This document shows positions 45,689 through 53,738 of a DNA stretch of 64,000 nt, one piece after another. Under the pieces are notes generated by a model. It was given only the letters and a program-made list of their open reading frames with translations. It searched no databases and had not been told where the DNA came from. Source of the stretch: Corynebacterium sp. ACRQK (GTDB taxonomy: Bacteria; Actinomycetota; Actinomycetes; Mycobacteriales; Mycobacteriaceae); NCBI RefSeq assembly GCF_022345965.1, contig NZ_JAKRMU010000006.1, forward strand, positions 1 to 64,000, given 5' to 3'. A program made the translations under genes and the position numbers. Every line of letters starts with the position of its first letter. Within the stretch, counting starts at the first letter, position 1.

Positions 45689-46456
45689 ATGAAACCTCTG
45701 AAGAAGATTTACCAGGCACAGATGAAGGCAGTTCCGGCCTTCGTGAACAAAATGACCGAAAAGCCGGACCGCATGCGGCGCATGATGAACCTATGGCCGC
45801 CGCTGCTATTTTCCGGCATCAAGATGACCAGCGTTTCGCAAGACTGGTCGCGTTCGCGCATCGTGCTGAACCTGCGCTGGTGGAACGCAAACATGCACGG
45901 CGCAGCCTTCGGCGGCACCCTGTTTTCTATGACAGATGTGCTGTTCGGCACCCTGATCGCCCGCCGCCTGGGCACCGAATACGAGGCCTGGACCCGCACC
46001 GGCACCTTCCAATTCCTCAAGCCCGGCCGCAGCGGGGCATACATGGAAGTAAACCTCACACCAGAGCTGATTAGCTGGATCACCTCCACCGTCGACGAAG
46101 ACGGCTACTGCAATGTGCCGTACACCTCCATCATTTACAACAAGGACGGCTCCATCGTGGGCATCGGCCAGCAGGATCTGCACGTCCGCCCGCGCGGTGG
46201 CGGCAAGCGCGCCGACCGGCCGAAGCAGGCCCTGCAGCCACGCGGCCTGGTGCTGGAGTCGCTGGCAAACGCCGTGGTCTGGCACTGCTTCAAGGATCAG
46301 CCGGAGATCCTGACCGTGCTGATGTCCGAACAGCGCCGTATCCCCGATCCCGAGGATCAGATGCGCCACGTGGTGAAAGTTGCGCTAGAAAAATCCACCA
46401 AGTCCCGGGAGGACCTGGTGGCTCTAGACATTCCGGAAAAGTACCTGGACGCTTAA
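45689..46456 (+). CDS. DUF4442 hotdog-fold protein
   Basis: 255 residues. Residues 45-170 follow the DUF4442/PaaI-like thioesterase hotdog pattern (WWNANMHGAAFGGTLFSMTDVLFGTLIARRLG, with the helix that holds acyl-CoA). The C-terminal 80 residues (from RPRGGGKRADRP) are an extra, unassigned helical part. Acyl-CoA thioesterase or acyl-binding function is possible but not shown. ATG 45689 is preceded by weak ribosome-binding sequence. Confidence 0.75.
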   Translation: MKPLKKIYQAQMKAVPAFVNKMTEKPDRMRRMMNLWPPLLFSGIKMTSVSQDWSRSRIVLNLRWWNANMHGAAFGGTLFSMTDVLFGTLIARRLGTEYEAWTRTGTFQFLKPGRSGAYMEVNLTPELISWITSTVDEDGYCNVPYTSIIYNKDGSIVGIGQQDLHVRPRGGGKRADRPKQALQPRGLVLESLANAVVWHCFKDQPEILTVLMSEQRRIPDPEDQMRHVVKVALEKSTKSREDLVALDIPEKYLDA

Positions 46457-46472
46457 GTCAGCCCGGCACTTA

Positions 46473-46491
46473 GCTCGGCGATTAGCCGAGC
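46473..46491. terminator. Hairpin overlapping Rpf gene end
   Basis: GCTCGGC-GATTA-GCCGAGC between the convergent hotdog and Rpf-like genes; it includes the last Rpf codons. Confidence 0.45.
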
Positions 46492-46832
46492 ACCTTGCCG
46501 CAGTTCGGCCAAGCGCCTGCACCCTGCGTGGCCAGGACCTTCTCGGCGATCTCGATCTGCTGCGCCTTCGTGGCCTGGTTAGCGGTCGGGGCGTATTTCG
46601 TGCCGCCGAAGCCAGACCAGGTCTGGGCGCTGAACTGCAATCCGCCGTAGTAGCCGTTGCCCGTGTTGATGCTCCAGTTGCCACCGGACTCACACTGTGC
46701 GACCTGATCCCAGGCGCTTACCGGTGCGGCCTGTGCGGCCGGGGCTGCCACAGCTGCGGCGGCCGCCGGGGCAGCAACCAGGCCTGCGGCCATGCCGATG
46801 CGGGCGAAAGCGGTCTTTACGGACTTATTCAT
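46482..46832 (-). CDS. Small secreted Rpf-like transglycosylase
   Basis: 116 residues: an Ala-rich signal peptide (about 1-36) and one resuscitation-promoting-factor domain ([33 protein letters not shown]). Glu48 is the catalytic acid and Cys47 with Cys111 should form the conserved disulfide. It cleaves peptidoglycan glycan strands, helping growth resumption and division. No LysM or G5 domain is attached, so it is the minimal form. A long structured leader precedes the gene. Confidence 0.9.
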   Translation of the reverse strand: MNKSVKTAFARIGMAAGLVAAPAAAAAVAAPAAQAAPVSAWDQVAQCESGGNWSINTGNGYYGGLQFSAQTWSGFGGTKYAPTANQATKAQQIEIAEKVLATQGAGAWPNCGKVLG

Positions 46833-46975
46833 GTAGACGAAAACTCCTTCTGCGAAGCCGGCCGGGTGGCTGGCTTCATATCGATTGTTTGATGTCTACG
46901 CGGCCGCGCTTTTGCGACTGCACGCTGGCAGTTACGCGAAGTATCGCGCCCCGGCTACTTGCCGGGCGGCTGCCA
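46833..46975 (-). promoter_or_regulatory. Structured 5' leader of the Rpf-like gene
   Basis: On the minus strand TGGCAG...CTGCCA (46970-46975 with 46925-46930) encloses two hairpins, CCCGGC/GCCGGG and CGCG/CGCG, making a three-way junction. Further down, GAAGCC...GGCTTC (46854-46877) forms a hairpin just before the GAAGGAG ribosome site, and GTAGAC (46894-46899) is complementary to GTCTAC (46833-46838) touching the ATG. Such pairing could hide or expose the start. In actinobacteria rpf genes often follow c-di-AMP (ydaO) riboswitches; I cannot confirm that consensus here. Confidence 0.5.
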
Positions 46976-47100
46976 CTAAGCACGCAAACTTACGCACTAT
47001 CCCCCGGGGTGCGTCAACCGAAAAAGCGCCGAATTCCGAAAAAATCTCGGATTGATAACGAACATTAAGGGGCTTCTTAGACCCCGCCCCCCTTTTTGAA

Positions 47101-47682
47101 CTATCGGCGCGGGCCGTAGACCGCAGCCGATTCGATGCGGGAAGGCACCACGTACGCGATTGCGGCGGTGCAAACAATCCCCGTGAGCGTGACCAACGTC
47201 CCCCAGTCACCACTCAGCAGTCCGCCCGCGAGCACCCATGCGATCGCGGCAACTGCCGCCAGTGCGATAACGGCCATACCAAAGAGGTGCTCGTTGCCCG
47301 TACCGGAAACCGGGATGTACAGCAGTCCGGCGAGTACACCGATGACGCCCGCAATCACTCCAGTTAGTACAGCAGGTCCCACGCCCGCGGACGCTTCACC
47401 TGGAATCAAGCTCACCAGGAGGTCCACGATGAACACCGCAGCAAAAGTGACAGCTGCGGCTAGAACGGCGAGGACGATGAGGTTCATCGCAACCTTCTTG
47501 CCGTCGTAGCGACCGGCCAGCAGGCCTTCGCGCGGGTCTTGCTGGGGCTGGTTGTAGCCAGAGTTATAACCCTGCGGATACTGTTGCTGGTTGTTGTAGC
47601 CAGGGTTGTAGCCACCATAACCGCCGTTGCCCTGCGTGTTGAACATGCGGGTCTGATCGTCGTTTCCTTGCGGGTACGTCAC
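47101..47682 (-). CDS. Membrane protein with Gln/Tyr/Gly-rich head, unknown
   Basis: 193 residues. Residues 1-50 are a low-complexity head (NQQQYPQGYNSGYNQPQQ) similar in composition to the paired proteins at 40040 and 41241. Four or five hydrophobic segments follow, beginning at about residue 64 (MNLIVLAVLAAAVTFAAVFIVDLL). No catalytic motif is visible and I do not recognise the family. It starts from the ATG at 47682 with AGGAGCG upstream. Confidence 0.65.
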   Translation of the reverse strand: MTYPQGNDDQTRMFNTQGNGGYGGYNPGYNNQQQYPQGYNSGYNQPQQDPREGLLAGRYDGKKVAMNLIVLAVLAAAVTFAAVFIVDLLVSLIPGEASAGVGPAVLTGVIAGVIGVLAGLLYIPVSGTGNEHLFGMAVIALAAVAAIAWVLAGGLLSGDWGTLVTLTGIVCTAAIAYVVPSRIESAAVYGPRR

Positions 47683-47760
47683 CTAACGCTCCTTTCACCG
47701 GCGTTTCAGGTGGCCTATGTTACCGGAGTGACTATTGAGTAGTCACCCCTCTCCGCGGCT

Positions 47761-48051
47761 TTAGTGATCGTCCCAGTGGTCACCGTGCTTGGCGTGGCGG
47801 TGACCGTCGTGGATGTAGTCCACGTGATCGCCGTGCGGAACGGCAACGTGGCCGCAATTCGGGCCGTGCTCGTGGTCGTGATCCTCGTGGACCTGGTGCT
47901 CCGCGGTCTCACACTCATCCCAGTGGCCTTCGTGCTCGCGGTGCAGGTGGCCGTCGTGGACGTAATCGACGTGATCGCCGTGCGGAACGGCAACGTGGCC
48001 GCAGTTCGGGCCGTGCTTGTGATCATGGTCGGCGTGGGTGGTACAGCTCAT
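47761..48051 (-). CDS. His-rich duplicated metal-binding protein
   Basis: 96 residues, about a quarter of them His, made of two copies of a 49-residue unit: DHDH(K/E)HGPNCGHVAVPHGD, HVDY(V/I)HDGH. Each unit has one CGH plus several HxH pairs, a composition suited to zinc, nickel or copper binding. No membrane segment or signal peptide is visible, so it would act in the cytoplasm as a metal buffer or donor; that is inference. MSCTTH at 48051 is the start, behind AAGGAG. The 147-base duplication is visible in the DNA. Confidence 0.75.
   Translation of the reverse strand: MSCTTHADHDHKHGPNCGHVAVPHGDHVDYVHDGHLHREHEGHWDECETAEHQVHEDHDHEHGPNCGHVAVPHGDHVDYIHDGHRHAKHGDHWDDH
47804..48020 (-). repeat. 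147-base tandem duplication inside the His-rich gene
   Basis: Units starting at 47804 and 47951 are nearly identical for over 60 bases and stay in frame. Confidence 0.7.
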
Positions 48052-48153
48052 GATGAACTCCTTCAATACAGGGCAACCATGGAGCCACTGCCATGGGTTA
48101 GGCGAGCCAGTAGGTTGCTTCGACGCTTTCTATACTGCCCTCTCACCTGCTAC

Positions 48154-48174
48154 GTTGTCAATACGTTTTCATTA
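48154..48174. promoter_or_regulatory. Zur-like half site upstream of His-rich gene
   Basis: On the minus strand TAATGAAAACGTATTGACAAC matches the left half (TGAAAA) of Zur boxes; the right half is poor. It overlaps the end of the FBP gene. Confidence 0.25.
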
Positions 48175-48715
48175 AATATTGATGAGAACCAGTCGGCACT
48201 GCACGCAAATACTGTTTCTTCAGCCGATTTTCCACACTGGCGATAAGGCTACGAACGTTGGCGAGTGCACGTTCTTCCTTTTCCTCCAGAGTCAGCGTCT
48301 CCGCCATCTGCGTGGTTCCGTCCGGAGTTTTCGTTCCGCGCACATAATCCACACACGCCAAATCACTGCACATGTACGTACCGATGCTGCCGTAGTTATC
48401 CTGCGCGGACTTCGTGGTGACGATCGACATCAGCGAGGCGCCACTCGAGGGGTGCAGCGTGCGGCAAATCTGGCACATACGTGCGCCGCCACCGGCCGGG
48501 GCCTTACGGATCTCCATGGTGAGGCCCTGCAAACCCTGCGCGGTCTCCGCGACGAGGTATGCCCGCTGGGGCGCCTTGGGGTCCACCCAACTCACAAACA
48601 CCTGGCTCCCCCAGTCCGCTCCCAGAACGTGTGCCGGAATGTGAATGCGCGCAGCGGCACCCTTAGAGCAGTTGATGAAGCTCTTTCGAATCGCTTTCTC
48701 AGAGTAGGTCTGCAC
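48158..48715 (-). CDS. FBP-domain (EF-G-binding, FusB-like) protein
   Basis: 185 residues. The C-terminal treble-clef zinc finger is MCQICRTLHPSSGASLM followed by YMCSDLACVDYVRG, giving a C-x2-C...C-x4-C site as in FusB/FBP proteins. These bind elongation factor G and, in staphylococci, free it from fusidic-acid-stalled ribosomes; whether this one protects ribosomes is not known. The frame extends to 48952 but would overlap the divergent flavoprotein gene, so GTG 48715, behind GGTGGAG, is taken as start. Confidence 0.82.
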   Translation of the reverse strand: MQTYSEKAIRKSFINCSKGAAARIHIPAHVLGADWGSQVFVSWVDPKAPQRAYLVAETAQGLQGLTMEIRKAPAGGGARMCQICRTLHPSSGASLMSIVTTKSAQDNYGSIGTYMCSDLACVDYVRGTKTPDGTTQMAETLTLEEKEERALANVRSLIASVENRLKKQYLRAVPTGSHQYLMKTY

Positions 48716-48799
48716 GATACTCCACCTTTCCGTCGCGCGAGTTGCACCAAACATGCAGGTACGGTGGCCAAGTGTAACAATCCTCGAAGGGAGCAGATC

Positions 48800-49768
48800 A
48801 TGGCACATAATGCGACTGAACCACTCGACGTACTCATCATCGGCGGGGGGTTCGCGGGCACTGCGGCGGGTGTTACCCTCGCCCGAGCTCAGCGGAACGT
48901 CCGAATCATCGACAACGGAAAACCACGTAACCGCTTCAGCACCCACTCTCACGGCATCATGGGGCGCGACGGGGCGAACCCAATGGAGCTACTCGACCAA
49001 GGGTGCAACGAATTCATGACATTCGGCGGTGAAGTAACCCAGGATGAGGTCACCTCACTCGAGCAAACAGACAACGCATGGACGGCCACTACGGCCGACG
49101 GACGACAGTTTCGGGCTCGACAAGTACTCATGTCGACGGGCATTACCGACGAACTGCCGGACGTCCCGGGACTCAGTGAGCTTTGGGGATCACGAGTTTT
49201 CCACTGCCCCTATTGCCACGGATACGAGGTCCGAGGGCGCAACCTTGCCGTCATCGGCGGAAGGAATCTCGGGTTCACGACGCGCATGGTGCACCTGATG
49301 CGGAAGTGGACTGATCGCGTTACGTTCTTCACCAACGGGCTCTCCCTTGACGAAGCTGACCGCGCACTGTTCGAGAAGCGCGGTGTTGTTCTTATGGACG
49401 CCCCCGTCTCCAGCGTGCAGCCCGACCCAGAATCGGAAACGGGAGTTCTGGTGAGCGCCACCGATCCCAACGAAGCTGGTGACTCCACCTCCACAACCCG
49501 CGCCTTCGAGGCGTGTTTCACCGGCCCGGATTTCCACCCCAACGATCAACTACTGCTAGCCGCCGGCTGCGAATCCGACAATGGCTGGGTTGTACGACAG
49601 CCCAATGGCAAAACCTCCGTGGCGGGCCTATGGACTGCAGGCAACGTCACCAGCTCCCCTGACCAGGTGTCTCAGGCGATGGGCACAGGCGTGGCCACCG
49701 CTATCGCGATCGATCAGTTCTTGCTGGACGAAGAGCTGCAGCAGGCTCGAGGGCAAGCTCATGAATAA
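48800..49768 (+). CDS. Thioredoxin-reductase-like FAD/NAD(P) oxidoreductase
   Basis: 322 residues. VLIIGGGFAGTAAGVTLARA binds FAD and the redox motif CPYCHGYE sits in the middle domain, as in thioredoxin-reductase-like and sulfide/thiol oxidases. TAGNVTSSPDQVSQAMGTG closes the FAD site. The NAD(P) loop reads VIGGRNLGFT, where the usual third Gly is replaced, so the pyridine-nucleotide site may be altered. Its stop overlaps the start of the DJ-1 gene by eight bases. The partner substrate is unknown; no thioredoxin gene is adjacent. Confidence 0.82.
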   Translation: MAHNATEPLDVLIIGGGFAGTAAGVTLARAQRNVRIIDNGKPRNRFSTHSHGIMGRDGANPMELLDQGCNEFMTFGGEVTQDEVTSLEQTDNAWTATTADGRQFRARQVLMSTGITDELPDVPGLSELWGSRVFHCPYCHGYEVRGRNLAVIGGRNLGFTTRMVHLMRKWTDRVTFFTNGLSLDEADRALFEKRGVVLMDAPVSSVQPDPESETGVLVSATDPNEAGDSTSTTRAFEACFTGPDFHPNDQLLLAAGCESDNGWVVRQPNGKTSVAGLWTAGNVTSSPDQVSQAMGTGVATAIAIDQFLLDEELQQARGQAHE

Positions 49769-50363
49769 CGAACGACCACAGAGCGTAGCGTTTATTCTTT
49801 TCGACGGATTTGAGCTGCTGGATGTCTTTGGCCCTGCCGAAATTTTCTCCAAGGTTCCTGGCCTTCAAGTGAAGTTTGTATCCGCGGATGGGGAACCTGT
49901 AGCCAGCTCCCAAGGTGTGAAGATTCTCCCCGACACAACCTTCGATTCCCTCGTGTGCGACACCGTTATCGTCCCCGGTGGTCAGGGAACGCGAGCGCTC
50001 GTCAAAAATGCGGATTTCCTGGCCCGCATCTACGAAATGGCGAGCTGCACCTTCCTTGTCTGTTCCATATGCACGGGTTCAGCGGTTTTAGCCGCAGCTG
50101 GTTTGCTGGAGGGATACGCCGCCACCAGCAATAAACTTGCGTTTGATTGGGCCACGTCTTTCGGCAAGGACATCGACTGGAAAAGCTCTGCCCGGTGGGT
50201 ACACGACCGAGATCGCTGGACGTCGTCCGGTGTGGCAGCGGGTATAGATATGGCCGTCGCCTTCGTCTCCCACTTCTTCGGCGCTCCACTTGCGGAGAAG
50301 ATCGCCCATGACCTAGAGATTCAAGTTAACAGCGACCCCGAGCACGACCCGTTCGCGGTATAA
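49761..50363 (+). CDS. DJ-1/PfpI-family protein
   Basis: 200 residues with a flavodoxin-like glutamine-amidotransferase-type fold: FILFDGFELLDVFGPAEIF, VIVPGGQGTRAL, and the nucleophile elbow CSICTGSAVLAAAGLL. Members include chaperone/glyoxalase-like DJ-1 proteins, isonitrile hydratases and the sensor part of AraC-type regulators; VFGPAEIF and the C-terminal SSGVAAGIDMAL-like segment point to the isonitrile hydratase/ThiJ branch. It is translationally coupled to the preceding flavoprotein, implying a joint redox or electrophile-stress role. Confidence 0.8.
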   Translation: MNNERPQSVAFILFDGFELLDVFGPAEIFSKVPGLQVKFVSADGEPVASSQGVKILPDTTFDSLVCDTVIVPGGQGTRALVKNADFLARIYEMASCTFLVCSICTGSAVLAAAGLLEGYAATSNKLAFDWATSFGKDIDWKSSARWVHDRDRWTSSGVAAGIDMAVAFVSHFFGAPLAEKIAHDLEIQVNSDPEHDPFAV

Positions 50364-50429
50364 CGTTCAACCCAACAAACGCCAACAAAGATCGCTTTAC
50401 TCGGTACCTACTGCAAAACAATTTAGAAA

Positions 50430-51389
50430 CTAATTCCACTTGGGGCACGGCGCAGCCCAAGAATTGAGCGCGACGAGAAGTTCATCAACGGTATCGGCAA
50501 CAATAAGCGTGTCGACATCATCTTGACGAATAAATCCCTCGTCTGCCATATGCTTGAGCATCGATACAGTAGGCGCCCAAAAACTTGAACCAAAAAGGGC
50601 AATGGGCTTGCGATGAAGCCCGAGTTGTTGAGCTGTCCACGCATCAAAGAATTCGTCTAGGGTTCCAGCGCCACCAGGCAAACACACATAGGCATCGACC
50701 AGGTCACTCATCCGTTGCTTACGCTGATACATCGTGTCAACAATCTCAAGGTGCGAAAGACCCGGATGTGCAATTTCGCCATCGACAAGATTCTGGGGAA
50801 TCACACCGATTACACAGCCACCGTTAGCCAGACAAGCATCCGCCACAGCACCCATAAGGCCGACTCTACCGCCACCATAAATCATCCGTACCCCCTGCTC
50901 AGCTAGACCCGCCCCTAGGGCTTCAGCAAGAATTGCATTGGTATGGTTGCGACCACTGCTCGACCCTGTAAATACGGCTACAGAACGCACAGGATTGGCA
51001 ATCAACTCCGGAAACACTTCATCTTTCAAAAGCGGTGCCAGTTTAACGTTCGACACAGACGGGTTTACCCATGCGCACTCAGCAATTTCTGCAGCTGCCA
51101 CGGGCTCTACCGAATCTGAATAGTAAAAAAGATCGGCAACAACATCTCTACCGGCTTCGTTAGCCGCAGTTGCACGGTATGTTCCCATCGGAACCAAGAG
51201 AGCAGCATCAAGCGAAATCCCCAGCTCTTCATTGACTTCCCGTATCACCGCATCAAGCGAGGACTCCGCAAACTCGAGCTTGCCACCCGGAAGCTGGAAC
51301 AGCGCGGTGCCCTTCTTACGCACGCATAGGACTTCTCCTCGCGAATTTCTCACTACAACAGCGCTGACATGAATATCAGAAGAAGGCAT
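50430..51389 (-). CDS. Nudix-LOG fusion protein
   Basis: 319 residues in two enzymes. Residues 5-125 are a Nudix hydrolase with the box at 35-57 (GGKLEF...REVNEELG). Residues 133-315 are a LOG-type phosphoribohydrolase (YGGGRVGLMG at 171-180, PGGAGTLDE at 238-246), which cleaves ribose-5-phosphate from AMP or related nucleotides. The Nudix part would first trim a nucleoside diphosphate derivative, giving the monophosphate used by LOG. It lies at the 3' side of a tRNA-Leu and is lower in G+C than average, hinting at acquisition. The substrate is unknown. Confidence 0.85.
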   Translation of the reverse strand: MPSSDIHVSAVVVRNSRGEVLCVRKKGTALFQLPGGKLEFAESSLDAVIREVNEELGISLDAALLVPMGTYRATAANEAGRDVVADLFYYSDSVEPVAAAEIAECAWVNPSVSNVKLAPLLKDEVFPELIANPVRSVAVFTGSSSGRNHTNAILAEALGAGLAEQGVRMIYGGGRVGLMGAVADACLANGGCVIGVIPQNLVDGEIAHPGLSHLEIVDTMYQRKQRMSDLVDAYVCLPGGAGTLDEFFDAWTAQQLGLHRKPIALFGSSFWAPTVSMLKHMADEGFIRQDDVDTLIVADTVDELLVALNSWAAPCPKWN

Positions 51390-51532
51390 GCGTGCAAGTT
51401 TAGGGCAATCTGTTCGAATCGACGCACCTGCAATCCTCGACTCTTAGACACCAGAAAAACAAAGAAACCGAAGGTCACGAACCCTTTCGAGTTTGTTACC
51501 TCCGGTGTCGCAGTTTGTTCAACTGCTTGCTG

Positions 51533-51615
51533 TGGGCGAAGGGGGACTTGAACCCCCACGTCCCGAAGGACACTGGCACCTGAAGCCAGCGCGTCTGCCA
51601 TTCCGCCACTCGCCC
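51533..51615 (-). tRNA. tRNA-Leu (anticodon CAG)
   Basis: An 83-base cloverleaf on the minus strand: the acceptor stem pairs 51609-51615 with 51534-51540, the anticodon stem CTGGC/GCCAG encloses TTCAGGT (anticodon CAG), a long class II variable arm is present and the T-loop is GGTTCAAGTCC. The CCA end is not encoded. Its position upstream of fhaA is conserved in corynebacteria. Confidence 0.93.
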
Positions 51616-52006
51616 GAGCGACTATGTAGGACACATGGTCTTTACACTGTCTTACCTGCTAAAGCCGCACATTCCTTTTCAGGAGCGCTGCTCGCTGGCA
51701 ACGAAATGAAACTCTAGCACGATGCACGCACGCTTCCAAAAAACACATCTGACCTGCAAGAAAATGCACGTGGCCCGCCACTACCCCTATAATGGCCAAC
51801 TAAACACTCGCAATGTGAGTGATTTTTCGCGCAGGGTAACCCCGCCATGGACTCGCAGCCTCGGGGTTTAGCTATAACGCATAACTTGCCAACCGGCGCC
51901 CGTGACTTAAGTTCTTGGGCTCCCCGCCAGGCAGAGCTAGCGCCTGGCACTTAAGGCGCGCGACTGCAGTGGAGAATCACAGGACCACACAGGAGGACTA
52001 CGGACA
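51616..52006 (+). promoter_or_regulatory. fhaA promoter and structured leader
   Basis: A perfect TATAAT lies at 51788-51793. The predicted 200-base leader holds CACTC/GAGTG with a T-run (51805-51827), AACCCCG/CGGGGTT (51838-51868), and GCCAGGC/GCCTGGC (51926-51948) extended by flanking CTTAAG copies (51906-51911, 51950-51955). The last 20 bases contain AGGAGG. The order of hairpins resembles an attenuator or a small RNA upstream of the signalling operon; no Rfam family is recognised. Confidence 0.45.
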
Positions 52007-53098
52007 ATGAGTCTGTTTGGACGTTTCAAGAAGCTCGACAGCTCGCTTCAACGCGGGCTGGACAACGGCTTCGCACGTGTCTTCGGCGGCGAGGTCGTTC
52101 CTACAGAGATCGACGAAGTTCTTAAGCAGTACGCCGAAGAGTCCGTCATGACGGATGCCCAAGGTCAACGTTTGGCCCCCAGCTACTTCCAGGTGCTCGT
52201 CAGCACCCGCGACTACGCAAGCCTCACCGAGTCCCGCCCGCGCCTGGCCGAGGAAATGGGCGATCGGCTGAGCCGCTTCATCCGCAACCAAGGCTGGCGT
52301 ACAAACGAGCCGGTCAAGGTGAACGTTTCGGCCCACAACGACTTGCACTCCGGGCAGATGCGTGCCGACGCACGCTTCGACGTTCCGCGCACCGAGGATG
52401 GCTCCAGCGCAAACGTCGCGATCGGCGGGGATGCCCAAGCGCCCAGCTCCGGACGGTCTCTAGGGGATCTGGTTTCGTCGGCGGATGGCCGTGCAGCCAG
52501 CGCGGCAGGTGTGCACCGTGCCGCCCCGGATTTCGCGCAGAACCAGTGGACGGATCAGACGCAGCAAGAGGAAGATTCTGAGTCCCCGGCATCCCCAGTA
52601 TCCCAGCAGCCCCAGGAATCTTGGGATTCCCACGACCCCCAACCCCAGGACGAACAGAAGGAAAGTGTCGTGCAAAACCAGCAGGACTGGCAGAACCAGC
52701 AGGAAGGCAATGATTTCGAACGTCCGGTGAGCTACCCGGGCACCGAGGTCATTGTGCAGTCCACTCCCTCCCCTGTGCGCGGAGGTGTGGGCGCGGACGG
52801 CGGCGAGCGTGAATTGCGGGTCACTCTCACCCTGCACGATGGCTCCGACCGCACCTACGAACTACGCAAGGGCAGCAACATCATCGGGCGTGGCAACGGG
52901 GTGGATCTGCGCATCCCCGATACCGGTGTCTCCCGTCAGCACGCAGACATCACCTGGGATGGCTACGATGCGGTGCTGACGGACCTGCAGTCCACCAACG
53001 GCACCTCCGTTAACGGCACCCCGATCGAAAACTGGCTGCTGGCCAGCGGCGACGTGATTTCGCTGGGCCACTCCGAGATCGGCGTGGAGTTCCACTAG
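52007..53098 (+). CDS. fhaA: FHA-domain protein FhaA (DUF3662)
   Basis: 363 residues. Residues 1-125 are the DUF3662 domain (FKKLDSSLQRGLDNGFARVFGGEVVPTEI). A Gln/Ser/Pro-rich linker follows, and residues about 265-363 are a forkhead-associated domain (IIGRGNGVDLRI, VSRQHADITW, STNGTSVNG) that reads phosphothreonine. In mycobacteria FhaA binds proteins phosphorylated by the PknA/PknB kinases and limits lipid II flipping and peptidoglycan synthesis. It heads the operon fhaA-fhaB-pstP-rodA-pbpA-pknA-pknB. Confidence 0.93.
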   Translation: MSLFGRFKKLDSSLQRGLDNGFARVFGGEVVPTEIDEVLKQYAEESVMTDAQGQRLAPSYFQVLVSTRDYASLTESRPRLAEEMGDRLSRFIRNQGWRTNEPVKVNVSAHNDLHSGQMRADARFDVPRTEDGSSANVAIGGDAQAPSSGRSLGDLVSSADGRAASAAGVHRAAPDFAQNQWTDQTQQEEDSESPASPVSQQPQESWDSHDPQPQDEQKESVVQNQQDWQNQQEGNDFERPVSYPGTEVIVQSTPSPVRGGVGADGGERELRVTLTLHDGSDRTYELRKGSNIIGRGNGVDLRIPDTGVSRQHADITWDGYDAVLTDLQSTNGTSVNGTPIENWLLASGDVISLGHSEIGVEFH

Positions 53099-53240
53099 CC
53101 CTGTTTTTCCTTTCCGCCCTACTCCTTCAGGGTCATCTAAACTAGGCTATTCACATACGCATGTGCCCCTCGGGGCTGTGTGCGCCTGTGTCTATTGAGT
53201 ACTCACTGAGCCCGCCGACCTTAATGAGGAGTTGAATACC

Positions 53241-53738
53241 GTGCAGACCACGCTGCTTTTGCTGGTCAAGATTGGCCTGCTGCTTTTGCTGTGGTTCTTC
53301 ATCTGGATGACTGTTCGCTCCCTCAAGAAGGATGCGGATCGTACCTCCGGCTTGGCTCCTGCGGGGATGGCTCCCATCGCGGCGGGATACGCCGGCCCCA
53401 TGAACGAACCCTCATCTTCCGGACATGCTTTCCGCAGGCACAAGGCGCCTCATTCCCTAGAGCTCACCAGTGGCCCGCTGACCGGCACCACGCTGAACCT
53501 CGAGGGATATCAGGATGTCTCCATTGGTCGCTCACAGTCGTGCACTTTGGTGTTGGAGGACGACTTTGCCTCCGGTACTCATGCGCGTCTGATCCGCCGG
53601 GGCTCGGATTGGTACGTCGAAGACCTCGACTCCCGCAATGGCACCTGGATCGGTAACGAGCGCCTGGACCAGCCCGTTAAGCTTTCCGCCGGTATGGAAA
53701 TCCGCATCGGCCAAACCCACGTGAGGATGGACGCATGA
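53241..53738 (+). CDS. fhaB: Membrane-anchored FHA protein FhaB
   Basis: 165 residues from GTG 53241, nine bases behind GAGGAG (a TTG at 53232 lies too close to it). One N-terminal helix (about 3-24) anchors the protein and residues 75-165 form a FHA domain (SIGRSQSCTLVL, SGTHARL, DSRNGTWIGNERL). The mycobacterial relative (FipA/FhaB) links kinase signals to septal FtsZ/FtsQ. The gene overlaps pstP by four bases. Confidence 0.92.
   Translation: MQTTLLLLVKIGLLLLLWFFIWMTVRSLKKDADRTSGLAPAGMAPIAAGYAGPMNEPSSSGHAFRRHKAPHSLELTSGPLTGTTLNLEGYQDVSIGRSQSCTLVLEDDFASGTHARLIRRGSDWYVEDLDSRNGTWIGNERLDQPVKLSAGMEIRIGQTHVRMDA

Noticed and set aside
47804-48020. CRISPR-like repeat
   Set aside because: There are only two in-frame 147-base units with coding function and no spacers or cas genes.
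51533-51615. Prophage or integrative element at tRNA-Leu
   Set aside because: No integrase and no second copy of the tRNA 3' end were seen in the window.
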